Shown one piece after another: positions 42,879-51,812 of a stretch of 64,000 nucleotides of DNA. The notes below the pieces were generated by a model. The model was not told where the DNA came from. It ran no database searches and saw only the letters and a list, made by a program, of their open reading frames with translations. A program made the position numbers and the translations under genes. This DNA is from Erythrobacter sp. AP23. Lineage in GTDB: Bacteria; Pseudomonadota; Alphaproteobacteria; Sphingomonadales; Sphingomonadaceae. Position 1 is the first letter of the stretch. Every line of letters starts with the position of its first letter. Location: assembly GCF_001542855.1 (NCBI RefSeq), contig NZ_LNBY01000004.1, positions 32,390 through 96,389 on the forward strand, read 5' to 3'.

Positions 42879-44310
42879 GCCAACTCACTCCGTCGCGTTC
42901 GGCGAGGGCGATGGCCGCGCTTGGCCCCCAGCTGCCTGCGCCATAGGTTTTGGGCCTGACGTCTTCCTGCTCCCACAAAGCACGGATCGCGTCGATCCAT
43001 TCCCATTGCGCCTCGACCTCGTCGCGCCGAACGAAAAGCGTCTGGTCCCCTTCGATCAGGTCGAGCAGCAGGCGCTCGTAGGCGATCCGCCGCACCGTGC
43101 CGGTGAAGGCATCGGGCATCGCTATATCGAGCGGGATCTGCCGCAGGCGGATACCCTCCCGATCGAGGCCGGGTACCTTGGCCATCATCGACAGCTGGAC
43201 GTTTTCCTCCGGCTGGATGCCGATGACGAGCCGGTTGGGCTGCGTGCTCGCTCCCCGACCCTCGAAAATCGAGTGGGGGATGCAGCGGAATTGCACGACG
43301 ATCTCGGTTACGCGCTCGGGCAGGCGCTTGCCGGTGCGCATATAGAAGGGAACGCCCTTCCAGCGCCAATTGTCGACATGCGCCTTGAGCGCCACGAAGG
43401 TTTCGGTATCGCTGTCCTTGCCAAGTTCGTCGTCGTAGCCCGGCACGGCTTGCCCGTTCACTGCACCGGCGCGGTACTGGCCGGTTACTGTCTCATCCCT
43501 GGAAATGGGGCGAAGGGCGCGAAGCACCTTCACCTTTTCGTCGCGCACGGCAGTGGAATCGAAACTGGTGGGCGGCTCCATCGCTACCAGCGCCAGCAGC
43601 TGGAGCATGTGATTCTGAACCATGTCGCGCAGCGCGCCGCTGTCGTCGTAATAGGCGACGCGCGATTCCAGCCCGACCGTCTCGGCGACGGTAATCTGGA
43701 CATGATCGATATAGGTCGCGTTCCAGACCGGCTCGAACAGGAGATTGGCAAAGCGCAGAGCCAGAAGGTTCTGGACCGTTTCCTTGCCGAGATAGTGGTC
43801 GATTCGGAAAATGCGGTCTTCGTTGAACGCCTTGGCGACGGCGGTGTTGATCTCTTCGCTCGAAGCGAGATCCGTGCCGAGCGGCTTTTCGAGGCCGATG
43901 CGAACATTGCCTTCAGTCAGTCCAGCATGGACGAGGCCATCGATCGTCGCTTCGAACAGGCTGGGCGCGGTCGACAGGAAGATCGCCAAGCCCTTGGTGT
44001 ATTCGCCGACTTCCCTGGCCAGCTCGTCATAGCCATCGAGTTTCGTTGCATCGACGGGCACATAACTCAGCCGATTGAGAAATTCGGCGACACCTCCTCG
44101 GCGATGATCGGGAAGGTATTTCTCCAGCGCCTCTCGTGCGAAATCGCGATAGGCCTTGGTGGTCATCTCCGACCGCGCCGTGCCTACAATCCGGAGGTCC
44201 GGTTCCAACAGCCCGTCCGCATCCAGCGCGCATAGCGAAGGAAGCAGCATACGCTGGGCGAGGTCGCCGGTTGCGCCGAACAGAAGCAGGCGGTCTGCGG
44301 AAACGCTCAT
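42868..44310 (-). CDS. zwf: Glucose-6-phosphate 1-dehydrogenase Zwf
   Basis: 480 residues. It oxidises glucose-6-phosphate to 6-phosphogluconolactone with NAD(P)+. The N-terminal Rossmann motif LFGATGDLAQRM is followed by the active-site signature RIDHYLGKETVQN and GLEKPLGTDLASS. First gene of the operon with edd, glk and eda. No 6-phosphogluconolactonase gene lies in the cluster; the lactone may open spontaneously, or pgl lies elsewhere. ATG 44310 (MSVSADRLLLFGAT). Confidence 0.97.
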   Translation of the reverse strand: MSVSADRLLLFGATGDLAQRMLLPSLCALDADGLLEPDLRIVGTARSEMTTKAYRDFAREALEKYLPDHRRGGVAEFLNRLSYVPVDATKLDGYDELAREVGEYTKGLAIFLSTAPSLFEATIDGLVHAGLTEGNVRIGLEKPLGTDLASSEEINTAVAKAFNEDRIFRIDHYLGKETVQNLLALRFANLLFEPVWNATYIDHVQITVAETVGLESRVAYYDDSGALRDMVQNHMLQLLALVAMEPPTSFDSTAVRDEKVKVLRALRPISRDETVTGQYRAGAVNGQAVPGYDDELGKDSDTETFVALKAHVDNWRWKGVPFYMRTGKRLPERVTEIVVQFRCIPHSIFEGRGASTQPNRLVIGIQPEENVQLSMMAKVPGLDREGIRLRQIPLDIAMPDAFTGTVRRIAYERLLLDLIEGDQTLFVRRDEVEAQWEWIDAIRALWEQEDVRPKTYGAGSWGPSAAIALAERDGVSWHDE

Positions 44311-44395
44311 GCCGGGGGCCGCGCCATCATCGTTGTCTGTCTCCTCGCGAGAGCGGGTAACAGCGCGAACGAAAGCAATCCAGTCGGCTGCATTC

Positions 44396-45193
44396 CTATT
44401 CTTTCCTTACTTTGACCTCACTCGAGCGGAAGGTGCTGGGGCCGAAGCTCGTCAGGAAGCTCACGTCGGCCGCATCCCGACCGATGCCGATCTTTACGGT
44501 TTCGGCCGGGTCGGCCATTCCGGTTGCATCGACCAACTGCCACGTGCCGCCCTTTCGGGATTCTGGATCGGCAAGGAACACTTCCGCTACGGCATGGAAG
44601 TCGGGCGGATCGACTCCCGGGGCATAGCAGGCAACGTAGCGCGCAGGGATCGTGCTGGCACGGGCCATGGTCACCAGAACATGCGCATAGTCTCGGCAAA
44701 TTCCCCGACGGGCGATGAAACTCTCGGCAGCACCGGTTTCGTTGTTCGAACTACCGGAAATGTAACTGAAATTCGCAGCGATCCAGTCGCGGATCGCCGC
44801 AACTCGGGCGCCGCCATCGGTGCCCGAAAATTCTGCCTCGACGAAGGGTTGGAAATTGTCGGCAGGGCAATAGCGGCTGTCGAATAGATATTCGACCGCT
44901 TCGCCAGGCATGGCGTGCGGTGAAAGGGCGGCCAGTTCCTCAAGCTTGTCGAGCTGGCGATCGACTTGGACACGCGCCTCATAATCGACCTCGAATTCAC
45001 CCGCTGCGCGAATCCAGATCCGTTCGCCGATTTCGTCCTGCGCGGGCACTCTGGCGCAGTGATCGCTGGGGCTCAGCCGTGTCGAATGCGACAGAATATT
45101 CTGTTCGGGGATCGATGCGGCCTCGAATTGAAGCAGCACATCGGTCGGGGAGGGGAGTTGGAAGGCGAAGCGGGATTCGATCGAAATCGGCAT
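44396..45193 (-). CDS. Transglutaminase-like cysteine protease-fold protein
   Basis: 265 residues from ATG 45193 (MPISIESRF; a TTG four codons upstream is an alternative). The N-terminal beta domain is followed by a transglutaminase core with Cys in ARRGICRDYAHV, His in DFHAVAEVF and Asp in LVDATGMA, the papain-like triad. This resembles bacterial transglutaminase-like proteins often next to alpha-E or circularly permuted ATP-grasp genes; none is here. Peptidase or peptide-ligase activity is possible. The gene starts 66 bp after the terminator of the tiny ORF unit. Confidence 0.87.
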   Translation of the reverse strand: MPISIESRFAFQLPSPTDVLLQFEAASIPEQNILSHSTRLSPSDHCARVPAQDEIGERIWIRAAGEFEVDYEARVQVDRQLDKLEELAALSPHAMPGEAVEYLFDSRYCPADNFQPFVEAEFSGTDGGARVAAIRDWIAANFSYISGSSNNETGAAESFIARRGICRDYAHVLVTMARASTIPARYVACYAPGVDPPDFHAVAEVFLADPESRKGGTWQLVDATGMADPAETVKIGIGRDAADVSFLTSFGPSTFRSSEVKVRKE

Positions 45194-45258
45194 ATGGCCG
45201 GTCAACGAGGCACGAGCAGGTTCGTTTCGGGAGGCAATGGGAATGTGCCTGAAATGAG

Positions 45259-45284
45259 AAAGGGCCCCGCAAAAGGGGCCCTTT
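45259..45284 (-). terminator. Rho-independent terminator of the 11-codon transcription unit
   Basis: AAAGGGCCCC-GCAAAA-GGGGCCCTTT forms a perfect 10-bp stem with a 6-base loop. On the minus strand it is followed by TTTCTCATTT, a fair U-rich tail. It lies 23 bp after the stop of the 45307-45342 ORF and before the transglutaminase gene. Confidence 0.8.
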
Positions 45285-45306
45285 ACCTTCTATGCTTGAT
45301 CGCGGC

Positions 45307-45342
45307 TTAGCCGTCGAACAGCCATTCCCAGAAATTCCACAT
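45307..45342 (-). CDS. 11-residue Trp-rich ORF with strong ribosome site
   Basis: The frame reads MWNFWEWLFDG then TAA. The ATG is preceded by AAAGGAGG with a 6-base gap, close to a perfect Shine-Dalgarno. Three Trp and two Phe in 11 residues with acidic positions make an amphipathic, membrane-seeking peptide. It sits in its own compact unit: promoter-like elements at 45371-45399, an inverted repeat over the ribosome site at 45348-45370 and a terminator at 45259-45284. No annotated family is recognised. It could be a microprotein, a leader peptide or a small-RNA body with a fortuitous ORF. No in-frame start lies further upstream before a TGA at 45376-45378. Confidence 0.55.
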   Translation of the reverse strand: MWNFWEWLFDG

Positions 45343-45347
45343 GGTCG

Positions 45348-45370
45348 TACCTCCTTTGAGTGTGGAGGTA
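45348..45370 (-). promoter_or_regulatory. Shine-Dalgarno / anti-Shine-Dalgarno inverted repeat
   Basis: On the minus strand TACCTCC-ACACTCAAA-GGAGGTA pairs perfectly over 7 bp with a 9-base loop. The 3' arm is the ribosome site of the 11-codon ORF; the 5' arm copies the ACCTCC end of 16S rRNA. In RNA that reads through from upstream the ribosome site would be masked. A transcript begun by the adjacent promoter would probably start at or after the 5' arm and leave it free. Confidence 0.6.
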
Positions 45371-45399
45371 ACTATTCATTAACCATGTCTGTTTGTAAA
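45371..45399 (-). promoter_or_regulatory. Promoter with internal CtrA-type site for the 11-codon ORF
   Basis: The minus strand has TTTACA (45394-45399), a 17-bp spacer and AATAGT (45371-45376), an acceptable sigma70-like promoter. Within the spacer, the plus strand carries TTAACCAT at 45379-45386, the CtrA octamer. The predicted start near 45363-45365 would give an RNA of about 105-110 nt. Motif-based; not proven. Confidence 0.45.
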
Positions 45400-45401
45400 G
45401 T

Positions 45402-47768
45402 CTAAACCATGTTCGCCGCCGCCCTGTTTTTGCCAAAGTCCTTTAATTCCAACAAGTTAGATAGGGATACGGGTCTGGAAAAGGCGAAGCCCTGCACCTG
45501 CTCGCAGCCGATTTCCTCCAGCAAACCAATATCCTGGGGGTTCTCAAGCCCTTCGGCGACGACGGTGATTCGCGCCTCGCGTCCCATTGCGGCAATGCTC
45601 GCGACAATTGCCCGCGCCTTGGGGTCGCGCGCCATGTTCGTCACGAAGAGGCGGTCGATCTTGAGTTCGTCGAACGGCAGTTCGTAGAATGCTTCGTAGC
45701 TGGATGAGCCGATCCCGAAGTCGTCCATCGAGATCTTGACGCCGATCGCCTTGAGTTCCTCGATGATGCTCGCCGCTACCGTATGATCCGAGATACGGGC
45801 CGTCTCCGTGATCTCGAGGACGAGAGACCGTGGATCGAAGCGCGTCGCCTGAAGGGCATTTCGCACGATTCCGGCAATCCGCATGTCGCCGAGCAGAGTA
45901 GCCGAGATGTTCACCGCCATCGAGATCTTTCGGCCGCGGAAATGCAGCAACTGGCCGGCCGAACAGGCGCTCTGGAGCACGTAGCGTGTAAGATGCTCCA
46001 TCCGTCCCGCTTTTTCGCACTGCTGGATGAAGTGCATGGGCGAGATGAAGCCACGCGCTGGATCGTGCCAGCGCACCAGTGCCTCGACCCCGACGATCGA
46101 TTTCGAATTCAGATCGATCTGAGGCTGGTAGACGCAGTAGATTTCGCCCGCTTCCATCGCCTCGTCGATGCGCGCTCTTAGCGAGATGTCCCAGAGGAGG
46201 TCGCTTTGCGATCCGGTCTCGGCAATCGCAATGGGATTGTGAGCCTCGGAAGTTTCTTCTGCCGCAGCGACTGCCGCGGCGAGGCGTGCCGGAGGATCGC
46301 CCTCGATCGAGGCAATTCCGAACGTAATGCCCACGTCGACCGAAAACCCACCGACCTGGACCGGAGCGGCAAAGATCGCGCGAAGACCTTCGAGATGTTC
46401 GACGACCGCGTCGGTTTCGTCGCTCGCCACGTACCAGCCGAGATGGTGGCCCTCGCTGTAGACCGCCAGATGCGGATCCGCCGCGCGCAGCCGGTCGACG
46501 AGCTTTAGGACATAACTGCCCTTTTCGTCCGACCTGAGCGTCTTCAGCACGCGTTCGTAATTTTGGATCTTGGCGATGACGATGTGTCCATTGCCTATCG
46601 AATCGCGGAGAAGCCGCGCTTCGAGAGCGCGAAGCTTCGGCAATCCCGTTTCCAGATTGACCATTTCGACGCGCCGCTTCCAACGCATCCGGGAACGGAG
46701 CGCGGCATAGACCGCCAGGAAACCGAGCGCATAAGACAGCTCGATGCGTAATCCGACTTTTGCGGTAGCGAGAAGGATAACAGGTGCAAGAACGGCAATA
46801 CCGGAGTATGCAATCCATCGGCGTTTACGACTAGTGCCGAGCGTGAGGGCAATGAGCAGCAATGCGGCAAAAAGGGCCAGTACGGCCGGTCCGCGTACCA
46901 GTCCGGTTTTGCCGGCCTTGAGGGTCTCGCCGCCATAGATGTCAACATAGCTGGCCGCCGCGTCGATTTTCCGCGGTATCCGTTGCTGGCTCCCGGGAAC
47001 CAAGCCGGAGTGACCGACAATCACGGTCTTCCCTGTTGTTTCGACCGGCAATTTTTCTACGCTCGAAATGCCCTCTGACAATGCAGTAATAGGGATGACT
47101 GCAATCTCACTGTGGGCAAAGCCGTAGTCGACGGAAAACCGGCTGTTATTCTCTAGTTCTATACCGCTTATCGCAGACGAGAAGGAGCGCATGGGGCGCC
47201 CGCCAACATCATAAACATGTTGCAGCTTCCATGCGAAACCCAACCAGTTGCGATCGGTCTGGTCCGATACAACCCGGTTCACCGGCCCGGCTATGGCGGG
47301 GGAGGTAGCGTGGCGTACTTCCTCGACGGCGGTTCCCTCGACAATTCGGTCGACCAGGGTGATCCTCGGACCCAGATCGGCAATCGATTGCGCTAGCCGC
47401 TCATCGGCTCGAGGGTCGCTGGATTCGGCGAAGGTTATGTCGAGAAACACCTTCCCGGCGCCCTGCCGGTCGAGTTCGTCCAGCGCGGCGGCGAGTTCGT
47501 AGCGTCGCTGGGGATTCTTTGGATCGTTCAACGCCTCGTCAGAAGCCACGAAAACGATGTCGCCCGAAGGACTCCGGTCTGCAATTCGCGACTGGATCAG
47601 CCAGAGAAATTGATCTGCAGGTTCCAGGAGGTAGGTTGCAAACATCGCAAGGCTCAACAGCCCCGCCCACAGCACGTGCCGCAAGCGTTCGAACAGGCGC
47701 CCGCCGAACAGCGCGCGCCCGCTACCGAGTATCGGCCCGGCAAGTTTCGAGAAGCGTGTCTCACCCAT
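45402..47768 (-). CDS. CHASE2-GGDEF(degenerate)-EAL cyclic-di-GMP phosphodiesterase
   Basis: 788 residues. An N-terminal membrane helix (about 33-50) is followed by an extracytoplasmic CHASE2 sensor (about 55-290). Three membrane helices (about 293-360) lead to a GGDEF-like domain (about 370-510) whose active loop reads SEGHHLGWYV, so it is not a cyclase. An EAL domain (about 525-775) has EAL in GVEALVRW and DDFGIG, probably active. It would lower cyclic-di-GMP in response to an external cue; the degenerate half may bind GTP as a regulator. It is the second EAL protein in the window. The stop lies 60 bp before the 11-codon ORF. Confidence 0.92.
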   Translation of the reverse strand: MGETRFSKLAGPILGSGRALFGGRLFERLRHVLWAGLLSLAMFATYLLEPADQFLWLIQSRIADRSPSGDIVFVASDEALNDPKNPQRRYELAAALDELDRQGAGKVFLDITFAESSDPRADERLAQSIADLGPRITLVDRIVEGTAVEEVRHATSPAIAGPVNRVVSDQTDRNWLGFAWKLQHVYDVGGRPMRSFSSAISGIELENNSRFSVDYGFAHSEIAVIPITALSEGISSVEKLPVETTGKTVIVGHSGLVPGSQQRIPRKIDAAASYVDIYGGETLKAGKTGLVRGPAVLALFAALLLIALTLGTSRKRRWIAYSGIAVLAPVILLATAKVGLRIELSYALGFLAVYAALRSRMRWKRRVEMVNLETGLPKLRALEARLLRDSIGNGHIVIAKIQNYERVLKTLRSDEKGSYVLKLVDRLRAADPHLAVYSEGHHLGWYVASDETDAVVEHLEGLRAIFAAPVQVGGFSVDVGITFGIASIEGDPPARLAAAVAAAEETSEAHNPIAIAETGSQSDLLWDISLRARIDEAMEAGEIYCVYQPQIDLNSKSIVGVEALVRWHDPARGFISPMHFIQQCEKAGRMEHLTRYVLQSACSAGQLLHFRGRKISMAVNISATLLGDMRIAGIVRNALQATRFDPRSLVLEITETARISDHTVAASIIEELKAIGVKISMDDFGIGSSSYEAFYELPFDELKIDRLFVTNMARDPKARAIVASIAAMGREARITVVAEGLENPQDIGLLEEIGCEQVQGFAFSRPVSLSNLLELKDFGKNRAAANMV

Positions 47769-48008
47769 CGAACGCCCTTATGGCGCTCTTAAGTTTAAGA
47801 AAGATTTGATGGCGGCGATGGAAGAACCCCACAGCCCAAGGCTGCTGCGGCTTGCGAAGGTAAACAGTGCTTTAGGGTTTTGGGTAAAGGCGCATTGGCA
47901 GGGACCAAAAAAACTCGCGCCATTTCTCACGAATTTCCGTTACGGTTGAGGGGGATAGCTGCAGGATGCCGCAGTGAGCGTTCACAGTTAACCGTTTTCC
48001 CCGGTGTA

Positions 48009-49382
48009 TCAGGCTACCGCACCGTAGAGGTCGTGCGCATCGCTGTCCTCGATCGAAACAGCTACAATATCGCCCTGAGCGAGATCTTTTGGCACGTTGC
48101 GAAGGTAGACGGCGCCGTCAATTTCGGGTGCATCGGCCTGGCTGCGGCCGGTGGCCCCGACATCGCCATCCTCGTCGGGTGCGCCGATTTCGTCGATGAT
48201 CACCGGAATTTGCAAGCCCACCTTGTCAGCGAGCTTGGCCGCGCTGATCCGCTCGGTCACTTCCATGATCCGGGCGTAGCGATCTTCCTTGACCTCTTCG
48301 GTCACCGGATCCGGGAGGCTGTTTGCCTGCGCACCTTCCACCGGCTCGAAGCGGAACGCGCCCACACGGTCGAGCTGCGCTTCCTCGAGCCAATCGAGCA
48401 GGTATTGGAAATCCTCTTCGGTTTCGCCGGGGAAGCCGACAACGAAGCTAGAACGGATGGCGATCTCGGGACAGATCTCGCGCCAGCGCTTGAGCCGTTC
48501 GAGCACCTTGGCCTCGTTGGCCGGGCGTTTCATGGCGCGCAGCACCTTGGGGCTGGCGTGCTGGAACGGGATGTCGAGATAGGGCGTCAGCAGCCCCTCG
48601 GCCATCAACGGGATGACCGCATCGACATGGGGGTAGGGGTAGACATAATGCAGCCGCACCCACGGCGGCGTGCCGTCGCCGGCATCGAGCTGGCCGAGTT
48701 CACGCGCCAGATCGGTCATGTGCGCGCGCACCGGCTCGCCCTTCCAGACGCGTTCCTCATGACGTGTGTCGACACCATAGGCGCTGGTGTCCTGGCTTAT
48801 GACCAGCAGCTCCTTGGTGCCCGCGGCGACCAGTTTTTCAGCCTCGCGTAGCACCGCATCGATCCGGCGGCTCGCGAGCTTCCCGCGCAGGTCGGGAATA
48901 ATGCAGAAGGCGCAGGAATGGTTGCAGCCTTCGGAGATTTTCAGATAGCTGTAGTGACGCGGCGTCAGCTTGACATCCGGCTGCGGAATCAGGTCGATAT
49001 AGGGGCCTTGCGAGGGCGGAGCGTGCTCGTGGACCGCGTCCACGACTGCCTCGTACTGATGCGCTCCAGTCACTGCGAGCACGCTGGGGTGCGCCGCGCG
49101 GATCGCATCGGCTTCTTCGCCCATGCAACCGGTCACGATGACCCGGCCGTTTTCGGCGATCGCCTCGCCGATCGCCTGGAGGCTCTCTTCCTTGGCGGAG
49201 TCGAGAAAGCCACAGGTGTTGACCAGCACCACGTCGGCGCCGGCGTAATCGGGACTCATCGCATATCCGTCGGCGCGCAGGCGGGTCAGGATGCGCTCGC
49301 TGTCGACCAGTGCCTTAGGGCAGCCGAGGGAAACCATGCCGACCTTCTTCTGGTCGGGGATCGGGATCGTCTGGGTAGTCAT
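48009..49382 (-). CDS. rimO: Ribosomal protein S12 methylthiotransferase RimO
   Basis: 457 residues. RimO adds a methylthio group to Asp88 of S12, using radical SAM chemistry. The N-terminal UPF0004 domain has [17 protein letters not shown] and [13 protein letters not shown] (cluster Cys). The radical SAM motif reads [12 protein letters not shown], and a C-terminal TRAM domain follows. ATG 49382 ([15 protein letters not shown]) replaces a 25-residue longer frame. It lies alone between the CHASE2 and DUF1761 genes. Confidence 0.96.
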   Translation of the reverse strand: MTTQTIPIPDQKKVGMVSLGCPKALVDSERILTRLRADGYAMSPDYAGADVVLVNTCGFLDSAKEESLQAIGEAIAENGRVIVTGCMGEEADAIRAAHPSVLAVTGAHQYEAVVDAVHEHAPPSQGPYIDLIPQPDVKLTPRHYSYLKISEGCNHSCAFCIIPDLRGKLASRRIDAVLREAEKLVAAGTKELLVISQDTSAYGVDTRHEERVWKGEPVRAHMTDLARELGQLDAGDGTPPWVRLHYVYPYPHVDAVIPLMAEGLLTPYLDIPFQHASPKVLRAMKRPANEAKVLERLKRWREICPEIAIRSSFVVGFPGETEEDFQYLLDWLEEAQLDRVGAFRFEPVEGAQANSLPDPVTEEVKEDRYARIMEVTERISAAKLADKVGLQIPVIIDEIGAPDEDGDVGATGRSQADAPEIDGAVYLRNVPKDLAQGDIVAVSIEDSDAHDLYGAVA

Positions 49383-49459
49383 GATTGCGCGCGCCTCTAC
49401 ACCTATGCGCGGCTTTAGGCTAGCGTCGAACGTATCGAGAAGATCGGGGAGAAACATAG

Positions 49460-49858
49460 ATGGGCGAGATCAATTGGTTGCCCGTATTGCTCGGCGCGTT
49501 GGCCTTCTTCCTTGTAGGGGCGATCTGGTACGGGGTGCTGTTCGCAAAGGCCTGGCAAAAGGCGGCGGGAGTGAGCGACGAACAGCTTCAGGGCGGCAAT
49601 ATGGCGGTGATTTTCGCTCTCACTTTCTTGGCCGAAGTGATCATCGCTTCGACCCTGTGGCATGCGATCCAGCGTACCGGGGCCAGCGACCGGGCGGTCA
49701 TGATGATGGCGGTCGGCTTTGGCGCCACGATCATGGTCCCGGCGATCGGCATCAATTATCTCTATCTACGCAAGACGTTGGCCCATTTTCTCATAGATGC
49801 CGGGCACTTCATCGTCGGCATGGCCGCGATGGGCGGTGTATTCCTGTACTTCCGCTAG
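49460..49858 (+). CDS. DUF1761 membrane protein
   Basis: 132 residues with four hydrophobic segments. The motif [22 protein letters not shown] matches DUF1761, a family of small membrane proteins of unknown function. ATG 49460 follows GGGGAG. The stop overlaps the convergent channel gene by CTAG. Confidence 0.85.
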   Translation: MGEINWLPVLLGALAFFLVGAIWYGVLFAKAWQKAAGVSDEQLQGGNMAVIFALTFLAEVIIASTLWHAIQRTGASDRAVMMMAVGFGATIMVPAIGINYLYLRKTLAHFLIDAGHFIVGMAAMGGVFLYFR

Positions 49859-50979
49859 ACTTGGGCGTCGATGCGATCGTCGCGGTCATGTCCGTCGCCC
49901 TTGGTTTCGCCATTGGTGGTAGGCACGATCTCGACGACCACGTCCCCGGGTTGCAGGTTTTGGCACTCCTCTTCCCAGAAGCCGAGTGCCTTTCCGTTGC
50001 GATAGATGCGCAGGCCCCTGCCACCGGTGCGCAATTCGCTGATCGCGCAACCGCATTCCTCCTCGGTGATCGTGCGCTCGACCAATTGCACGCGGCCGGT
50101 GACGCTGGCGAGGTCGGCGAGATATTCGGCGATGTGCTCACCCTTAGCGCTGCCGGCCAATAACAGGCCGGTAAACCGAACCGGGTTGATGACATTGTCC
50201 GCCCCCGCCTGCCGGGCGAGCGATTCGTTGTCGTCTGCTCGAACCACCGCACTGATCGGCACTTGCGGGGCAAGCGCGCGCACGGTCAGCGTGATGAGGA
50301 TGGTAGTATCGTCGCGCCCGGCGGAGACGAGCACGTTCTGCGCTTGCGCGATGCGAACCGCTTTCAAAGTCTGGTCACGCGTGGCATCGGCGGCCATGAC
50401 ATTGCAGCCCAGCGCTTCGGCCTCTTGCAGGCGGTCCTCGCTGGGATCGATCACCACGATGCACGAAGGATCGGTGCCCCGTTCGATCAATTCGCTGACC
50501 GCTTCGGAGCCGGAAATGCCGTAGCCGAGCACTACGATGTGATCGGAGAGCTGTTCCTGGATGCGGGCCATGCGCCATTTCTCCCAGCTGCGCTTGATGA
50601 TGAAGTTATAGGCCGTGCCGACGAATATGAAGAACACGGCAAAGCGGATCGGCGTAACGATCACGGCCTCGACCAGGCGGGCGCGGTCGGAAATCGGTGC
50701 GATGTCGCCAAAGCCGGTGGTGGTGATCGAAATCATCGTGAAATAGATGACGTCGAGAAAGCTGACCTCGCCGTCGAGATTGTCGACCAGTCCCTCGCGG
50801 TCCCACCAGTGGACCATGATGACGATGAAGATCAGGAACAGCGCGGCACCCAGCCTGATGCCGAGATCGCCCCAGACCGGAAGCCTGACCGCGCGCCTCA
50901 GCGGCTGGAACCGCGGCCCGCGATAGGTGCGGGGCGGGCTGGAAGGAGCGATCCTGTCGACCTGCTTGTCGCTGCTCAT
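49855..50979 (-). CDS. Potassium channel with RCK (TrkA-N) domain
   Basis: 374 residues. Two transmembrane helices (about 35-55 and 110-130) flank a pore loop SITTTGFGDIAP, a K+ selectivity filter variant (TGFGD in place of TVGYG). A TrkA-N Rossmann domain (about 145-265, with VVLGYGISGSEAVSELIERG) and a TrkA-C-like tail (about 285-355) follow. It resembles MthK/Kch channels gated by ligands on the RCK ring. The acidic/His tail after 355 is probably disordered. ATG 50979. Confidence 0.9.
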   Translation of the reverse strand: MSSDKQVDRIAPSSPPRTYRGPRFQPLRRAVRLPVWGDLGIRLGAALFLIFIVIMVHWWDREGLVDNLDGEVSFLDVIYFTMISITTTGFGDIAPISDRARLVEAVIVTPIRFAVFFIFVGTAYNFIIKRSWEKWRMARIQEQLSDHIVVLGYGISGSEAVSELIERGTDPSCIVVIDPSEDRLQEAEALGCNVMAADATRDQTLKAVRIAQAQNVLVSAGRDDTTILITLTVRALAPQVPISAVVRADDNESLARQAGADNVINPVRFTGLLLAGSAKGEHIAEYLADLASVTGRVQLVERTITEEECGCAISELRTGGRGLRIYRNGKALGFWEEECQNLQPGDVVVEIVPTTNGETKGDGHDRDDRIDAQV

Positions 50980-51031
50980 CGCGCGCCTTGGTGCGCCCGC
51001 AACCCCTTGGGGTCAATAGGAATGCGGTCGT

Positions 51032-51796
51032 TCACCCTTCGTAGCGATCCGCCAGCGCGCCGAGCGAGGCGTGATGCGTCAGGTCGAGCTGCAGCGGCGT
51101 GACCGAGATGTACCCTTCGTCGATAGCCTCGAGGTCGGTGCCATGGTCGAGCGTGTGCTCGATCGCTTCGAGGCCGAACCAGTAATATTGGAACCCGCGC
51201 GGATCGCGACCTTCGACCACCGTACCGCGCGAATAGTCGTGAAATCCCTGCCGCACGGCACGAATGCCCTTCACATCGGACGGCGGCACGGGCGGGAAGT
51301 TGACATTGACCAGCGTGCGCTTGGGAAGCGGTGTGTCGAGCAGGGGCGCCAGCACTTTCGCGCCCCATTCGATGGCCGGTGCGAAGGGGCCGTCCTCGCC
51401 CATTCCTTCCTTGGAGTAGACCTGGCTCAGCGCGATCGAGCGTACCCCGGCCAGCGCTCCCTCGATGGCCGCTGAGACGGTGCCCGAATAGGTGATGTCG
51501 TCGGCCAGGTTAGCGCCGCGATTGACGCCGGAAAGAATCACGTCGGGCGGGCTGTCGATGACTTTGCGCAGTCCCATCGTCACTGCATCGGTGGGCGTTC
51601 CGGTTACCGAAAAGCGGCGATCGCCATGCTTGCGAAGGCGTACCGGGCGGGTCAGCGTCAGAGCGTGGCCCATCCCTGACTGCTCCTCGTCGGGCGCGCA
51701 GACCCAGATATCGTCCGAAAACTGGCGCGCAATCGCTTCGAGCACCTCGAGCCCGGGTGCATGGATGCCGTCGTCATTGGTGAGGAGAATTCTCAA
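51032..51796 (-). CDS. surE: 5'/3'-nucleotidase SurE
   Basis: 254 residues. SurE removes phosphate from nucleoside monophosphates and polyphosphate. The N-terminal LRILLTNDDGIHAPGLEVL holds the DD metal ligands. SGMGHALTL, ILSGVNRGANLADD and YSGTVSAAIEGAL are the family blocks. The true start is TTG 51796 (read as Met), because SurE proteins begin right at (M)RILLTNDDG. GAGAGAG upstream is a weak ribosome site. serS lies upstream on the same strand, separated by the 51813-51907 repeat. Confidence 0.94.
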   Translation of the reverse strand: MRILLTNDDGIHAPGLEVLEAIARQFSDDIWVCAPDEEQSGMGHALTLTRPVRLRKHGDRRFSVTGTPTDAVTMGLRKVIDSPPDVILSGVNRGANLADDITYSGTVSAAIEGALAGVRSIALSQVYSKEGMGEDGPFAPAIEWGAKVLAPLLDTPLPKRTLVNVNFPPVPPSDVKGIRAVRQGFHDYSRGTVVEGRDPRGFQYYWFGLEAIEHTLDHGTDLEAIDEGYISVTPLQLDLTHHASLGALADRYEG

Positions 51797-51812
51797 AGCG
51801 ACACTCTCTCTA

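Noticed and set aside
47769..48008. Small RNA or gene in the CHASE2-rimO gap
   Set aside because: No ORF with a ribosome site, no strong stem plus T-tract; only a TTAACCGT near-match.
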